From: Xanthostigma xanthostigma
Lineage: Eukaryota > Arthropoda > Insecta > Raphidioptera > Raphidiidae
Direction of reading: 5' to 3'
Assembly (NCBI GenBank): GCA_963575645.1
Contig: OY754465.1
Location: 52,847,901-52,911,900, forward strand
Length of the DNA: 64,000 nt
Both the position numbers and the translations under genes were made by a program. The notes beneath the pieces are model-generated. The model ran no database searches. It was given only the letters and a program-made list of their open reading frames with translations, and was not told where the DNA came from. Of this stretch, positions 44,433-56,107 are shown in pieces (within the stretch, counting starts at the first letter, position 1; every line of letters starts with the position of its first letter).

Positions 44433-44838
44433 AGGCCGCTGCACACGAGGCTGGATTTGCCGCCTAGATTTCACTATATACTCTAGTTTTCTAGCGCTGG
44501 TTTTCTTAATTGCCTTTATGTGCTCGCTTCACACGAGACCTCTTTTCAAGCTTGTTTTTTAGACGGATCTGCTGCGCGCTCAGTGACAGAGCAAAACTTG
44601 TCTGTTGTCTATGACTCTGAGCAGAATGACGCCGTGTTGATTTGTGGGCGTTTGTTCAAGTCACCAACGTGATTGGTTCTTGCTCAGAGCAAGCACGGGA
44701 CCTAGCAAGCAAAATAGCCCCTGTACTAATTTTTAAATCTATCTTATGAGCTAGCAGGCGAGCCCGCAGTGACGTCATTTTCAGCCTGTCGGCCAGCAGA
44801 AGTCCAAGCAATGTTTCCAGTTTCGTGTGCAGCGGCCT
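44433..44838 (-). mobile_element. Family D MITE copy 4, complete, TSD TTA
   Basis: Inverted orientation: begins AGGCCGCTGCACACGAGGCT, then GGATTTGCCGCC...GTGCTCGCTTCACACGAGAC and ends GTTTCGTGTGCAGCGGCCT. TTA borders at 44430-44432 and 44839-44841. 406 bp. The 16 bases outside its left border (minus-strand right end) are shared with copy 2. Confidence 0.9.
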
Positions 44839-45098
44839 TTATATACATTATACATAATATGTTTGGTATGCGTACGACTTGGTACAAAAATTAATGACCG
44901 GACATCCGCTTCTAGTCCACCTGTACGGAAGTCTATTAGCATTCTGATTTTATCAACCGCGTGTCAAGTTTTCATTTTTGATTGCGTTTTAACAAAGTGG
45001 TATTTATCCGACAACATACTCACCTATTCCTCAAAAGTAAACTATATGAATGCGAGGAGCTTAAATTATAGTTTCATAGTGCTCCCCGGGTGTGATAG

Positions 45099-45598
45099 AT
45101 AGGTCATATGCATGATTTTTTTTATATTTTTAATAGATAATTTAGTCAACCATAATACGGAAAAAAATTGATAATCATTTAAAAATGTAATATTATCATA
45201 AGAAAAAAAATATTAAATTCCACATTCAAAAATAGACAGTTTAAACAATTGGCCATGTTCGCGGGCTTATGTGACGTCATGATATACGATGCATGCCAAC
45301 CTTGATGTCAAATTGTCAATGTTCTAAATGAAGTTTATTTGTTGTTTTCTCTAAATACTGACATAATCTTACTGTGAGACGACACAGTCGTCATGAAAAC
45401 TGTTGTTGATATATACTCTGACGTCACGATGCGTTTTTAAAATTCGAAAGTAGCGCTTATTTTCTACATTTCTTTTTTATTATTTGTATTTTTTCAGTGA
45501 TTAGATTAATAAAATAACCATTACGTTATGATCAAGAACTAAAATATATTTCGAAATAAAAATTTTAACCAATTTGGAGTTTTATGCATATGACCTAT
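45099..45598. mobile_element. 500-bp MITE with ATAGGTCATATGCAT ends
   Basis: Ends ATAGGTCATATGCATGATTTT and the inverted right end ATAGGTCATATGCATAAAACT form a TIR of about 16 bp. The interior is AT-rich and non-coding, with TGACGTCA-type phrases at 45272 and 45420. Confidence 0.7.
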
Positions 45599-45639
45599 TC
45601 TGCAAAATTTATTCCTTTCCAGCTTTGATCAAATTCTTC

Positions 45640-45765
45640 CAGATTTGCTTCTAAACTAATAGTTTTGAGCGAATTTTATCAGATGTCGCTACTTGGTATT
45701 TAAAACAATGTTTTTGCTTCTGAACTAATAGCTTTGAGTAAATTCTATCAGATGTCGCTACATGT
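45640..45765 (+). repeat. Tandem duplication, about 68-bp unit, two copies
   Basis: CTTCTAAACTAATAGTTTTGAGC...ATCAGATGTCGCTAC is repeated as CTTCTGAACTAATAGCTTTGAGT...ATCAGATGTCGCTAC, roughly 68 bp apart and about 90% identical. Confidence 0.8.
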
Positions 45766-46660
45766 TACTAAACAGTTTATTTTCACAAAACTACCCAAAC
45801 CTCAGGGGAAACATTGGAATGTACTTTGCAATCCAATTTTATTTTTTTGGGGAATCAGCCCTCCCATAGGAACCCGAGCTCGTACCAGTCGGTTTGTGTA
45901 TGCTGACCGTCAGATTTTCTAATCTAGACATAGATGTTGATAATCTCAGTTGTTGAGCGTTTACTATCTACAATCTAACTTAACTTCCCAGTACATTGCG
46001 AGGTTATTGCAATGGATCCGAAAATGGAACGAACGATGCTTATGTTCCAAGGTCACTATACTACTTTTTAAAAGATGTATGTGTGTATGTAAGTACGTAC
46101 GTACGTACGTACGAAGTCATATTTTGTTTCAAAGACGAAATCTCGAGAATAAAAAACGATATCGACTACATTAGGGTGTCAATCGACGAGTAAAATGATC
46201 TGAAACAAATGTTTTCAAAATCAACTCAGTCATTCTTTTTGTTTAAACAAAAAACAGTGCAAAAAAAGAGGACTGTATACGAAATCTCGCGCAGTCTGGT
46301 GATTGCATCAAAATTGAATAGCGATTGAGTTCAACATCGTATAGTTTAATTAAACAAAACAGTTTAGTCATGATGTATGATGATGATAATTTCAGAAATT
46401 AAGGATTTAAATCTTGATGACGCGTCGAGTGTCGCGCGCATGCGCCGTGAAGCGACAGTGTAGTTCATTATGTAGATTGTAAAAAGAATGGCGGTATAAC
46501 GAGAGAGTATGGCAGGTCGTACCGCTGCATCCAAACTAAGGTAATAATCATGTCTCATTTATCTTCATTTGCAGTCGCGGAACAGTGGCACCCGAACAAG
46601 GATGTGTTCAAATTCGCGACGAACAATACTTATTAACCGGCCAAGTGAGAGTCAGATTCA
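45766..46660. other. No gene; (ACGT)n run
   Basis: A short ACGTACGTACGTACG run lies at 46088-46111. Several 60-75 codon frames overlap in different phases and none is recognised. Confidence 0.4.
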
Positions 46661-46664
46661 CGCA

Positions 46665-47045
46665 CCAGTATTGACACTTTGAGAATTGGTTTTCCCCTAA
46701 CCCTAAATCTAAAATCCGCTAAAAAACATAGTTTTCAAAATATTTTTCCCTAACTTTTTTTAAAATTTGAATATTTGTTACATGTAAATAATAATAAATT
46801 ATTTTTAAAATGGGTATATTAATTAACAAAAAATTCAACTGTCGGTAATACAGGATCACTATTTAGATCAGCTAACGTAGGAGCGCTTTTACAGTATTTT
46901 TAAATTGGTATTTTTTAATATTCTTATTAGGGCTATGTAAAAATATTTGACCCCAAAAAATTACCTTAAAAAAATATATACCCTAAAAATTCCCTGAATA
47001 GAAAATTTCCCCTAAATTTAGGGAAAAATACCCTAAGGTGGAAAC
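46665..47045. repeat. CCCTAA/TTAGGG-rich dispersed repeat, unclassified
   Basis: CCCCTAACCCTAAATCTAAAATCC at the left and CCCCTAAATTTAGGG...ACCCTAAGGTGGAAAC at the right enclose an AT-rich interior. The clustering looks like a repeat family end, but no clean TIR could be aligned. Not a telomeric array. Confidence 0.35.
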
Positions 47046-47085
47046 ATTGTCGCGCACCGAGGGTTCCGTACAAACTTGTAGATAT

Positions 47086-47461
47086 GTAAATGACGTCACT
47101 GCAGGCTGGCCTGCTAGCTCACAAGATACGTTTTAAAATTACAACAAGGGCTATTTTCCCTACGAGATTTGCTGCTAGGTATGAGCAAGAACCAGTCAGG
47201 AAGCAGTATCTTGTCACGTGGGCACTTGAACAAACACCCACAAAACCAACATGGCGTAATTCTGTTCAGAGTCCGACAACAGACACGTTTTGCTCTGTGT
47301 TTGTATTTGAACTGTCACTGCGCGCGCACCAGATCTATACACAAATCAAGCTTGAAAAATAGTCTCGTGTGAAGCGAGCACTTAATAGCAATCAAGAAAA
47401 CCAGCGCTAGAAAACTAGTAGGCAAATCTAGCAGCGTTTCTAGCCTCGTGTGCAGCGGCTT
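47086..47461 (+). mobile_element. Family D MITE copy 5, 5'-truncated
   Basis: Starts at AAATGACGTCACTGC, about 65 bp inside the element, and ends AGCCTCGTGTGCAGCGGCTT followed by TTA. Contains TGGCGTAATTCTG, CTGTCACTGCGCGCGCACC and GTCTCGTGTGAAGCGAGC. Frames 47090-47372 are repeat-derived. Confidence 0.85.
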
Positions 47462-48205
47462 TTAATGTTTATTAAATATAGATAATAATTATGAAAAACA
47501 AAAACAATATACTAATTGAAAACAAAATATTATCACGTAAATAACCCACCCCTAACCTGAAATAAAACTCACATTTATACGACATATTAAGCCATTGTAG
47601 AAAACAGACACAGTGTCCTATCCAAAGACGGAAGAAGAAGAGGCAAGTCGAAGTATTGGCTTATTGCCACAAAAAATAGCCTTTCTCAAAAAAAAAAGAA
47701 AAAACTCAATAAAGTATAAAATACAGTATTCACAACATTTTACATATTGGTTTCATATGCATATAATGTACCATTCGACGCTAATGACCGCAGTTGCCGA
47801 GCATCTATAACCTACAATAACTCTCTTTCTGTCTGCAAAAGTCATTTATCAGTTTTAACACAAATCTTAAATTTACACAAGTTGGGTTAAAAGTATACTT
47901 TATGCTTAAAATTTGGGTACCGATTGATAATAAATTCGGTTCAGCCGTTCAAGAACGACACCGGTACAAACTGACAGACAGACAAAAATTCAGAAAAAAT
48001 ATTATTCGGTTAAGATACCTGTGAAACAGGCAATAAAACAAATTAAACATATAGATATTCTCTGAATTCAGGATTTGAAGCTAAAAAGAAAATTTTTATT
48101 TGCTTACTCTATTGATCAACGTTTCGGCATCAACTTCTTCAGAATATTAAAAATATCAACATTGGTGTTATTTTCAAGGTTTGTCAAATAATGGGAATGC
48201 ATCCG
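47462..48205. other. No gene; contains hammerhead-like motif (d)
   Basis: At 48118-48152 on the minus strand CTGAAGAAGTTGATGCCGAAACG is the core-like sequence, but the inner stem is too short to pair well. Elsewhere AT-rich without supported features. Confidence 0.35.
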
Positions 48206-48397
48206 CAGGATCCGATCTAGGGGGGGGCAACCGGGCAATAGCCCGGGGCGGCAAAATTGAGGGCAGCGCGGTATTGGCGGTGAAAATTTGAAAAATGGAT
48301 AAACAAAAAAAAATACACCATCTATGGAACAACGCATGGGTAAAAGGCGGCAAATATTATTTTGCCCGGAGCGGCGAAATAGTTGGATCAGGCCCTG
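48206..48397. mobile_element. 192-bp hAT-type MITE with perfect 8-bp TSD
   Basis: Ends CAGGATCCGATCTA and the inverted CAGGGCCTGATCCA are flanked by TGCATCCG at 48198-48205 and 48398-48405, an exact 8-bp duplication. Near the ends lie a run of eight G and GCCCGG(G/A)GCGGC palindromic segments. The CAGG start and duplication length fit hAT. Confidence 0.9.
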
Positions 48398-48419
48398 TGC
48401 ATCCGTGTTTCGTCTCAAT

Positions 48420-48448
48420 TGCGTTAGAAGCCGCGGGTAACGGCTAGT
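48420..48448 (+). mobile_element. Helitron-like 3' terminus
   Basis: GAAGCCGCGGGTAACGGCTAG followed by T matches the general lepidopteran Helitron end (short GC hairpin, then CTAG before T). The body upstream is interrupted or too decayed to trace. Confidence 0.45.
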
Positions 48449-48586
48449 TCATTATATGAAAGCATAAACCTTAAGCGGCACATACACAGTCAAACTTATC
48501 CTTTCCGTACCGCGGCATACCATGATTCATGAATCTGTGTCAATATTGAATTTCAATTGATTTATTTTAACTTAAAGTTTATCTAA

Positions 48587-49115
48587 TGCCGGCACTTCAC
48601 ATGGCTATTTGTATTTGTGTATTTGGCATATTTGGCAAACAGTTACCAAGTGTGGAGGGTCTATTTGACAAAGTGTTGGCCTTATTTGCCTATTTGACAA
48701 ATAATGGCCAATACCAAATACCAAATACTCGTTACCGTGCGCTTGTCGGTTTTTCGAGGCACATCAAAGGAGTCAAATAGGCAAATACGGCAAATAAACC
48801 GTACACACAATGGCTATATTCAGAAGCGCACGCGCCGTGAACCTGTACGGACGTACAATATTTTTGTGTCTGTGCTGTGAGCGAGAACTGGAACAATTAC
48901 TATTGAAAATGAATTGGGACAATGAAACAGTGCTAAAATTCCTGAAATTTTGAACCTGCGTTCTGCTGCCAAATGTTTGTGTGTTTGCTATTTGACTGCA
49001 ATGTGTGGATGGTCGTATTTGCCTCTATTTGCATGTTTGTCTTGAACCTCATATGTTTTGCCAAATACAACAAACACCCAATAGCGAACACAAATAGCCA
49101 TGTGAAGTGCCACCT
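48587..49115 (+). mobile_element. TAA-flanked MITE family H copy 1 (PIF/Harbinger-like)
   Basis: Ends TGCCGGCACTTCACATGGCT and, inverted, AGGTGGCACTTCACATGGCT are flanked by TAA at 48584-48586 and 49116-49118. 529 bp, closely matched by the inverted copy at 58715-59229. The interior repeats words such as TATTTGCC and TTTGGCAAA in both orientations. Frames of 63-64 codons recur in both copies because the DNA is duplicated, not because of a gene. Confidence 0.9.
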
Positions 49116-49118
49116 TAA

Positions 49119-50698
49119 TATAATGAATTATATAAGTATTTTTGAATGTCATTTAAATTTATAAAATTCATAACACTATTTGAACTCCAATATTATAATA
49201 TTTTGTGAGTTTGTGTGTGTATGCAATCTCTGGAACTACGAATCTGATTTCAATTTTTTTTATCAATATTTAAGGAGGACCTTCAGGATGAACATCGGCT
49301 ATATTTTGCAGTGGTTTTTCGTGGAGACCAATTTTACAACGTATGTCAACGTAAATTCTATATACTATATCTATACTCATAGGCTCCTGTCATAGTGTAA
49401 TTTTATAATAACATAATATTATTTTTGAGTTGCAGCATATTTAAATTTGAAGTCTAATCTGTTTGAAAAGTTTGGTGTATAAACTGGTTTAAAATTCATC
49501 CAACTGCAATCTTAAAAGTTCAACTCATTTTGATTTGACTATAATTTTACACGTTATGCGTTTTTTTATTTAAGTTTGCGAAAGTTGCCTGTTTGTTGGA
49601 GCGAGTAAAATTATTATATCTCATTAAAAGTTTCCCGTAATGCTTGGACGTTTATCGAAGTTAATCTTTTACTCCAACAAATATAGTGTACAAAATACAT
49701 TAAGTAAAGAGAGCGACTAACATCAGTTAGGTAAGTCATTCTCTTTGATGATAAATAAAAATTCATAATATAAACTACCATAGAATAGATTAGGGTTGTA
49801 ACGAAGATGTTTACAACGTCTGCCAATTCAAATACCGAAGAAGAAAATATGTTCACGTTGCTTTAAGGACGTAGTCCTATGTTCAAGCTCGTTTTCAACC
49901 CTTTTTTCAGAATTTTTTTTAATAATAAAATAATGTACAATCATTTCAATTTTGTTACATGTTTTTACTGATATCGTAAATTAAGAAAAAAAAATTTGTT
50001 TTTGCTTAATTTGACGCCATTTTATAATTGTTTTTTTAACCTAAAGTAGACAACTTTAAATGGAGGTAGGTGATAACGTCACTTAGAGTCATCTGAATTA
50101 TAAAAATTAAATTGGTTATTGTTTCGTAGGCTTGTGGCTGTATCCCGTACTAGAAATAAACATTTTTATTGGTAAATACAAAATGGCGGATTTAAAAAAA
50201 GAAACGAGAAAATCGTGATTTTGTCGTTGAAAATCGGTTAAAAAATAGAAATAATTTTTGTAATCAAGTAATTCTAGTACCGGACGGTGCTATTGTTGTG
50301 TAGAATACATTGCGTAAAATTGAAAACAATCGGTTGTATACAATTGTTTCAATCACCCGCGCCGCTTACAAAAACGTAGTTTTGAGAAAAACGCGTTTAA
50401 AGTTTTGATTTCAGATTTCTTACAAAAAAATTAAAATAAATATTTACACTAATCAGTTATGCCTGGTGTATAGTAAACCTTCCGTTTCTTCAAAGGCATC
50501 GTTTTCTGCTGATTTTTTGCTCTACTCTGCGAGAGTATAAGGGTAACGTGATAAAAATTGAAAGGTAAGAGCAGGTAAGAGTCTTACCGTAAGACCGTTG
50601 CTGTTCTCGACTATATGCTATAGCTTTGTAAATATTTTAATATTTTAGTCTAAAATTTTTACAGTATTTTCTCAATATATTGCACTTACTAAAAATGT
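49119..50698. other. No gene; Helitron-like fragment at 49260-49350
   Basis: AGGAGGACCTTCAGGATGAAC, ATCGGCTATATTTTGCAGTGG and TTTTCGTGGAGACCAATTTTAC match 2740-2830 within the Helitron-type fragment. The rest, including GAGAAAAACGCGTTTAAAG near 50386 (inverse of a phrase near 5332), has no recognisable feature. Confidence 0.4.
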
Positions 50699-51099
50699 AA
50701 AACCGCCCACGAGGCTGGAAACACTGCTTGGACTTCTGCTGGCTGAAACTGACGTCACTACTAGCTCACATAATAGATTTTAAAATTAGAACAGGAGCTA
50801 CTTATCTTGCTAGGTCATCTGCATGCTCTGAGCAAGAACCAATCAGTATCTTGTCACGTGGATGACATGAACAAACGCCCACAAATCAACGTGGCGTCAT
50901 TTTGCTCAGTCAGACAATAGACATGTTTTGCTCTGTGTTTATATTTGAACTGTCACTGCGTGCGCACCGAACCTACCTAAATAACAAGCTTGAAAAGACG
51001 TCTCGTGTGAAGCGAGCACATAAAAGCAATTAAGAAAACCAGCGCTAGAAAATCTAGCAAGGAATCTAGCGACAAATCCAGCCTCGTGTGCAGCTGTCT
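50699..51099 (+). mobile_element. Family D MITE copy 6, left end eroded
   Basis: Left end reads CCGCCCACGAGGCTGG, lacking some terminal bases. The rest has ATGACATGAACAAACGCCC, GTCTCGTGTGAAGCGAGC and a right end CCAGCCTCGTGTGCAGCTGTCT followed by TTA. About 400 bp. Confidence 0.85.
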
Positions 51100-51639
51100 T
51101 TAGTTTGTTAGTTTTGCTCCCGCAGTATTAGTATAGTTTTGATTTATTCACGGTCCAGTAGAGGGAAATAGTTTTATTAATATAGAGCATATACTTTTAC
51201 AATGGAGGTAATAATATGATTGTTTCTAAATAAATATAATTCTTTCGTACCTGTGTTTTGTTTGTCCTTCTGCTCGCCTTTCGTATTTCACTTTTCAACT
51301 TCAACCATTCAGCTGAATTTTATAAATGTGCTCTGTAAGTGTATTTTTTTATTTATATTTTTACAATTTGTTTTGAAAGCGTAAAGTCCACTTTGAAATT
51401 GCAGCATTAATAGACTTTTTTTCTTATTTAATTTCTAACATCTCATTAAAATAAATGCGTCTAGCTCACAAAGAGGCAGAAAAATAAAGTTTTGACTTGA
51501 AAAAGGGATTCATATTCATTTTAGCTCACATACAATTAAATATAGTTGAAAGTAATCTTTTACCATTCTACAATAGAGATTACTACAATTTCAAAAAATA
51601 TTTTACTGTATAACCGAGGTAAATAAAATCGGTCTGTTT
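51100..51639. other. No feature recognised
   Basis: AT-rich, no supported feature. Confidence 0.4.
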
Positions 51640-52070
51640 CGTTTGATATTATGCATACTTATAGAAAAAGACATTCTGAATAGATTTCGACCATCTGCAA
51701 CCCTGGTATCTCTTTTAGTTTCAGAGATATAGCCAACTTTAATTGTTTAAATTTTTATACATTTTAAACCGTTATAACTCCTAAACTAATTGAGATACAA
51801 ATTTGCGCTTAGGTACAATCGATTCAGCGTACTTTTTTCTATAATACACGTCAATATAAAGCATATCTGAAATATTTATATATTTTTCTAAATATCGTAG
51901 ATCTTTCATGTTTTCATGCGTTTTGCAAATCGGTTTCTTTTTGAGGCACTAAACGATCTTTGGCCCGTTTTATATTAACCGAACTTATAGAAAAATCAAG
52001 TTGAATCCATTCCGACCATCTGCAACCCTGTATCACTTTTATTTTCAGAGATATGAGCATTTATTTACAT
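51640..52070 (+). repeat. Direct repeat pair, period about 330 bp
   Basis: ACTTATAGAAAAAGACATTCTGAAT...TTTCGACCATCTGCAACCCTGGTATCTCTTTTAGTTTCAGAGATAT at 51655 recurs in diverged form at about 51985 (ACTTATAGAAAAATC...CCGACCATCTGCAACCCTG...TTTTCAGAGATATG). GATTCAGCGTACTTTTTTCTATA between them recalls the 31277-31720 repeat, so both may be one dispersed family. Confidence 0.65.
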
Positions 52071-53330
52071 TATTTGAGAAAAACTTAAAATCGTTGCAAC
52101 TTCTAAATCGCTAATTTCTTGTGTCATATTATCTCATTTTAGGCTCTATTTTTATGATTAACAAATCGGAGAAGTTGATCCAAAAAAGTCAATTAGAATA
52201 TATTTAATTTAACAGCATCGATACACGATTTAGCTAGGCAACCGATTTGCGATTTATCGTGTATTATAAATTATTATCTAACATATTATAATCTTTGTCA
52301 TCATCAAGTGGTAACAGATGAGGGTATGTATTTCTAATACCGGATCTTAGACTATTAGATTGTTCCTAAATTAGATAAAATAATATATCAGAAAGTAGAT
52401 GGCGACACGTCATATCACCTGAGAGACACAATAATTGTTATGTTTTGCAAACACGTGTTACGTATTATACTTTTCCAAAACCTACACACATAATCTAACT
52501 TATGTTATGTTTTCTTTTTAGATCACACTCTGGAGTTCTATTTATACACTCAGTGACTGGTTTTATTTTTTCCCGGGAAAGGTCCGTAGGTAATTCGTTA
52601 TTCAGGATTATGTGTTATATTGCTATAGATGTGTCGTTGTAGGTACATGGACCCATTGTACGGTGTGTATTTTCTATAGATAAGATTATCTTCTAGCATA
52701 ACATTTTTATGGTTAGGAATGCCATTATCATCCACTTACAACCGATGTCTCAATACATAATTTACACGCCGAATTTGACCAATCCGGCTCGAAGGGACAA
52801 ATGTCCGCCATCGTGTATTATGACAGTGTTGAATCGGGGTCGTCCCGCATTTTTTATAACGTCGTCGGAGAATTGAAAACCCAACCTAGAATATTGTAAA
52901 AGTTGCATGCTCGATACACTCTTGTTTTGTGAGCAAATGTGATTTCAAGTCCTCAATAATAACAGCGCACTTAAAACGTGCGTTGATCGTGACGTCATCT
53001 GACGAACAAACGAACATCAAGTTCGTTCGTCGGTTCATATTTTACCGCGATGATAGCACTACTAACTGGATTATTCGAATCAGAGTAGCGATTTAGCAGA
53101 ACCCGTTATTTAATCAAATGTCTAGCCATTTCGTAAAATGACGACAGTTCATGAAATGCTTAGTAATACCATATTATGATCAGGCAAGCAAATGTGGCTA
53201 TTTAGTTTGCTATTGCACGTGACATTTCGTTCTTAGTATTACCCGCATTAAACAAACAAACGTACAAACCTTCCCTCTTTATAATTTTAGTAAAATATTA
53301 ACCATGCATGAGAACGTTTTATATACCTAC
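52071..53330. other. No feature recognised
   Basis: Ordinary AT-rich DNA. A local palindrome-like stretch GAACAAACGAACATCAAGTTCGTTCGT lies at 53003-53032. Confidence 0.4.
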
Positions 53331-54076
53331 TAGTGATGTGCCGGATATCTGTATCCGTATCCGCGGATATCCGAGGGAGAAGAAAGATCCGTATCCGTAT
53401 CCGTTAGTTTTTGGCGGATCTTTTACGGATCTTTTACCTTATTAATTTTCAATTTATAGATGAAATTTTATATATATAGGTGATTAGGTATAATAATAAA
53501 AACCTGTTACATTCCATTCAGATAATTTTTTATTTTTGATGTGATAACGTCTTATAAATTGATGAAACACCAACTGCACGCACGAAAAAGTGTAACGTTC
53601 CACCGTAACGTTCCGCCTGACCCTGTGCGTGCAAGCGAGAGCGCAGTAATGTATTATTAAATATGATATTCAAGCGGAATACGTTATCACGTAAAACTAT
53701 CGTCCGTAAACCGACTTTACAGACAACCAATTTTTTTAAATCGTATTTGGCACTTTTATATTGCAAACATTTATCGTAGTGAGTATCATACTAATAGTAC
53801 ATAACTCAAAGGTACTAAATCAACTATCTTTATAATGAGATATTGCACATCGATCTTTGGAAAGAGACAATCTGTTATGAGAGTTAACTCTTAAAGAAGT
53901 CAATAACTTTTTCCCATAACAGATAGTCTCTTTCCAAAGGTCGATGTGCAATATTTCCCGCCACGTACTCTAAGAAAGTTAAGATCCGTATCCGTATCCG
54001 CGGATCTTGGAACCAAAAATCCGTATTCAGATCCGTATCCGCGGATATACATTTTTAACGATCCGGTACATCACTA
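53331..54076 (-). mobile_element. hAT-type MITE family C copy 2 with perfect TSD and nested A element
   Basis: Ends TAGTGATGTGCCGGAT and ATCCGGTACATCACTA, flanked by ATACCTAC at 53323-53330 and 54077-54084 (exact 8-bp duplication). The sequence is the inverse of copy 1 at 3038-3518, except for the family A insertion at 53534-53736 and extra GGATACGGAT-type units near both ends. Confidence 0.9.
53534..53736 (+). mobile_element. Family A (HINE-like) copy 5, short form, nested
   Basis: TTTTGATGTGATAACGTC at the left and CGTTATCACGTAAAACTATC...GACAACCAATTTTTT at the right. Family C copy 1 reads straight across this point with only a T run (A run on its own strand), so the insertion sits within T residues and generated no clear duplication. 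This is the best-delimited family A copy. Confidence 0.85.
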
Positions 54077-54084
54077 ATACCTAC

Positions 54085-54895
54085 ATTCGACATATTACGA
54101 CTGTTCGAAACATTGAAACTACGATGAAAAATGTTTTTTTCAGGCGCAGATATGTCACGTTCTGAAGCATCATATATATACCAACAAAATAAAATTAAGA
54201 GCATCGATCTGCACCCTGCGTAAGTGCGGTCAAGACAGCCGTCACGTTGGTAGCCCTGTAATCTAATAAACTGACCCTCATGAATGTAGCAGAACAATGT
54301 CATTTTAGCGTACCGTCGAAACTGCTAACACACATTCTTACTTACCTATATAATATATATAATATACATTAGAATTCTTATATATTTCGTCTTTATACGC
54401 ATTTCCTAATTGCTTTTTTTATTTTTGCTGATTGTTATTTTCATGACTTAATAGCTATGTCTTTATTCGTCGAAGGCGTTAAATACAAGATTATAAAAAT
54501 CGGTCAAGTGCCAACTATACTTGCACAACAGTAGTGTTCAGAACCATCAGTGCCCCACTTGTGTGCTTTATAACAAAATTTAAATTTTGATTCTACAGTT
54601 ATGCAGAAATATACAATTAGATTTTCAACGTTCGTAATTTTTTTTTTATTTTTCTGGTCCATTTTCTTAGAAATTTTAAGCGTTTTTCCGAAAAAACAAA
54701 ATATTCTTTTTATTCCCACTCTCTTTTTTGATTCGCAGTCGCCAGATTTAAATATCATATCCTATATCACTCCCACAATTAAGACGAAGCTAACGACACC
54801 TCATATGTTAAAATCAATCAAGCCGTTTAAGCTACAGACCGTGCTAAAGAAATAGACATCGGGTTGACACTCAATGCTTTTAGATAGGACCCTTA
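54085..54895. other. No intact gene; possible Tc1/mariner transposase crumb
   Basis: The frame at 54601-54855 contains the short motif SQSPDLN, which in Tc1/mariner transposases precedes PIE near the third catalytic residue. Here it is followed by IIS instead. No other transposase motif was found, so this is only a weak hint of a decayed transposase. Confidence 0.25.
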
Positions 54896-55309
54896 ATGAC
54901 GCTGCACACGAGACTAGAAACACTGCTTGGACTTCTGCTGACCGGTAGGCTTGGTACGAAGCTGGAAATGACGTCACTGCCGGCTCGCCTGCTAGCTCAC
55001 AAGATAGATTTTAAAATTAGAACAGGGGCTATTTTCTTGCTAGGTTCGCTGCTAGGTATGAGCAATAACCAATCAAGAAGCAGTATCTTGTAACGTGGAC
55101 GACTTGAACAAACGCCCATAAACCAACGTGGCGTCATTCTGCTCAGAGTCAGACAATAGACAAGTTTTGCGCTGCGTGTTGATATATTTTGAACTGCCAC
55201 TGTGCGCGCACCAGATTTATTCACAAAACTAGCTTGCAATCAAGAAAACCAGCTCTTGAAAACTAGAAGGCCAATCTAACAGCGTTTCTAGCCTCGTGTG
55301 CAGCGGCCT
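54896..55309 (+). mobile_element. Family D MITE copy 7
   Basis: Left end ATGACGCTGCACACGAGACT, right end TAGCCTCGTGTGCAGCGGCC, with TTA bordering both sides if the last T is shared. The middle lost the GTCTCGTGTGAAGCGAGC segment by a deletion near 55235. About 28 bases outside the left end are shared with copy 9. Confidence 0.85.
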
Positions 55310-56022
55310 TAAGGAGGTTGATGCGTTACAGTCCCAATCAAAAGTAAGTCGAATTCTAAATGGGAACTTTTCCATTAATTATTTTTTTAAAAAGGTTATA
55401 AGCCGATGATACTAATAAATTATTGTCATAAAGGAATAAATAAATAATTTTTTTTAATATCTATTATTTCAGTATTTTATTTAATGCACTAACTTTTGAA
55501 TTTTTTGTACAAAGATAGGTTAAAAAAAATAAATTTACGTAAATATCTGTATTTTACATATTTTTTGCAGTAGATAATTAAAAAAAGAAATTAGAAGTAA
55601 TAGAAATTAAAATTAAAACATTAAAAAGTTGAAAATTCAGTTAAAATTGCTAAAATAGTCAAGAATAAAAGTCCATAATCGAAAAGTGCTAAGGTTTCAT
55701 ATTTTTTTTTAATGATTAAAAGTCTCCTAATTAAATTGGAAAAAATATTAAAATATGCGTAAGACATCGATGCTTTACATAGTTAGTTTTCGGAACTGCT
55801 GACATTATTTGGTTATTTGCTAAAAATTAAAATGTACCGTTTGCATGCTAGGTTGACATATTTTCCATAAGACTACATGTAAAAGTTTTTTTTAATTTTT
55901 AACTTTATAAATCTCCTAATGATTTTGGATTTTTTACAGAAAATTTTGTCATAAAAAAATCTATTAAAAAAACTTTATTTCAGATTTTTTTCATTATCTT
56001 CGTAAAACGGCTCAACCTCTTT
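55310..56022. other. Very AT-rich stretch, no feature recognised
   Basis: Long T- and A-runs, no supported feature. Confidence 0.45.
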
Positions 56023-56107
56023 AGAAAAGCCAGCGCTAGAAAACTATAGTAGTGAAATCTAGCAAAGAACCTAGCGACAAATCCAGCCTTGTGTTGTCAG
56101 CGGACTG
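56023..56107 (+). mobile_element. Family D MITE, right-end fragment
   Basis: GAAAAGCCAGCGCTAGAAAAC through AATCCAGCCTTGTG to CAGCGGACT is the last 85 bp of family D with a TTGT-type insertion in the terminal repeat. The rest is missing. Confidence 0.8.

Noticed and set aside
46665-47045. Interstitial telomeric repeat
   Set aside because: CCCTAA-like words are scattered and not in tandem, and insect telomere repeats are usually TTAGG.
48586-49164. Pair of frames recurring at 58699-59248
   Set aside because: They recur because the whole 515-529 bp family H MITE is duplicated; termini and TAA borders show it is a non-coding transposon.
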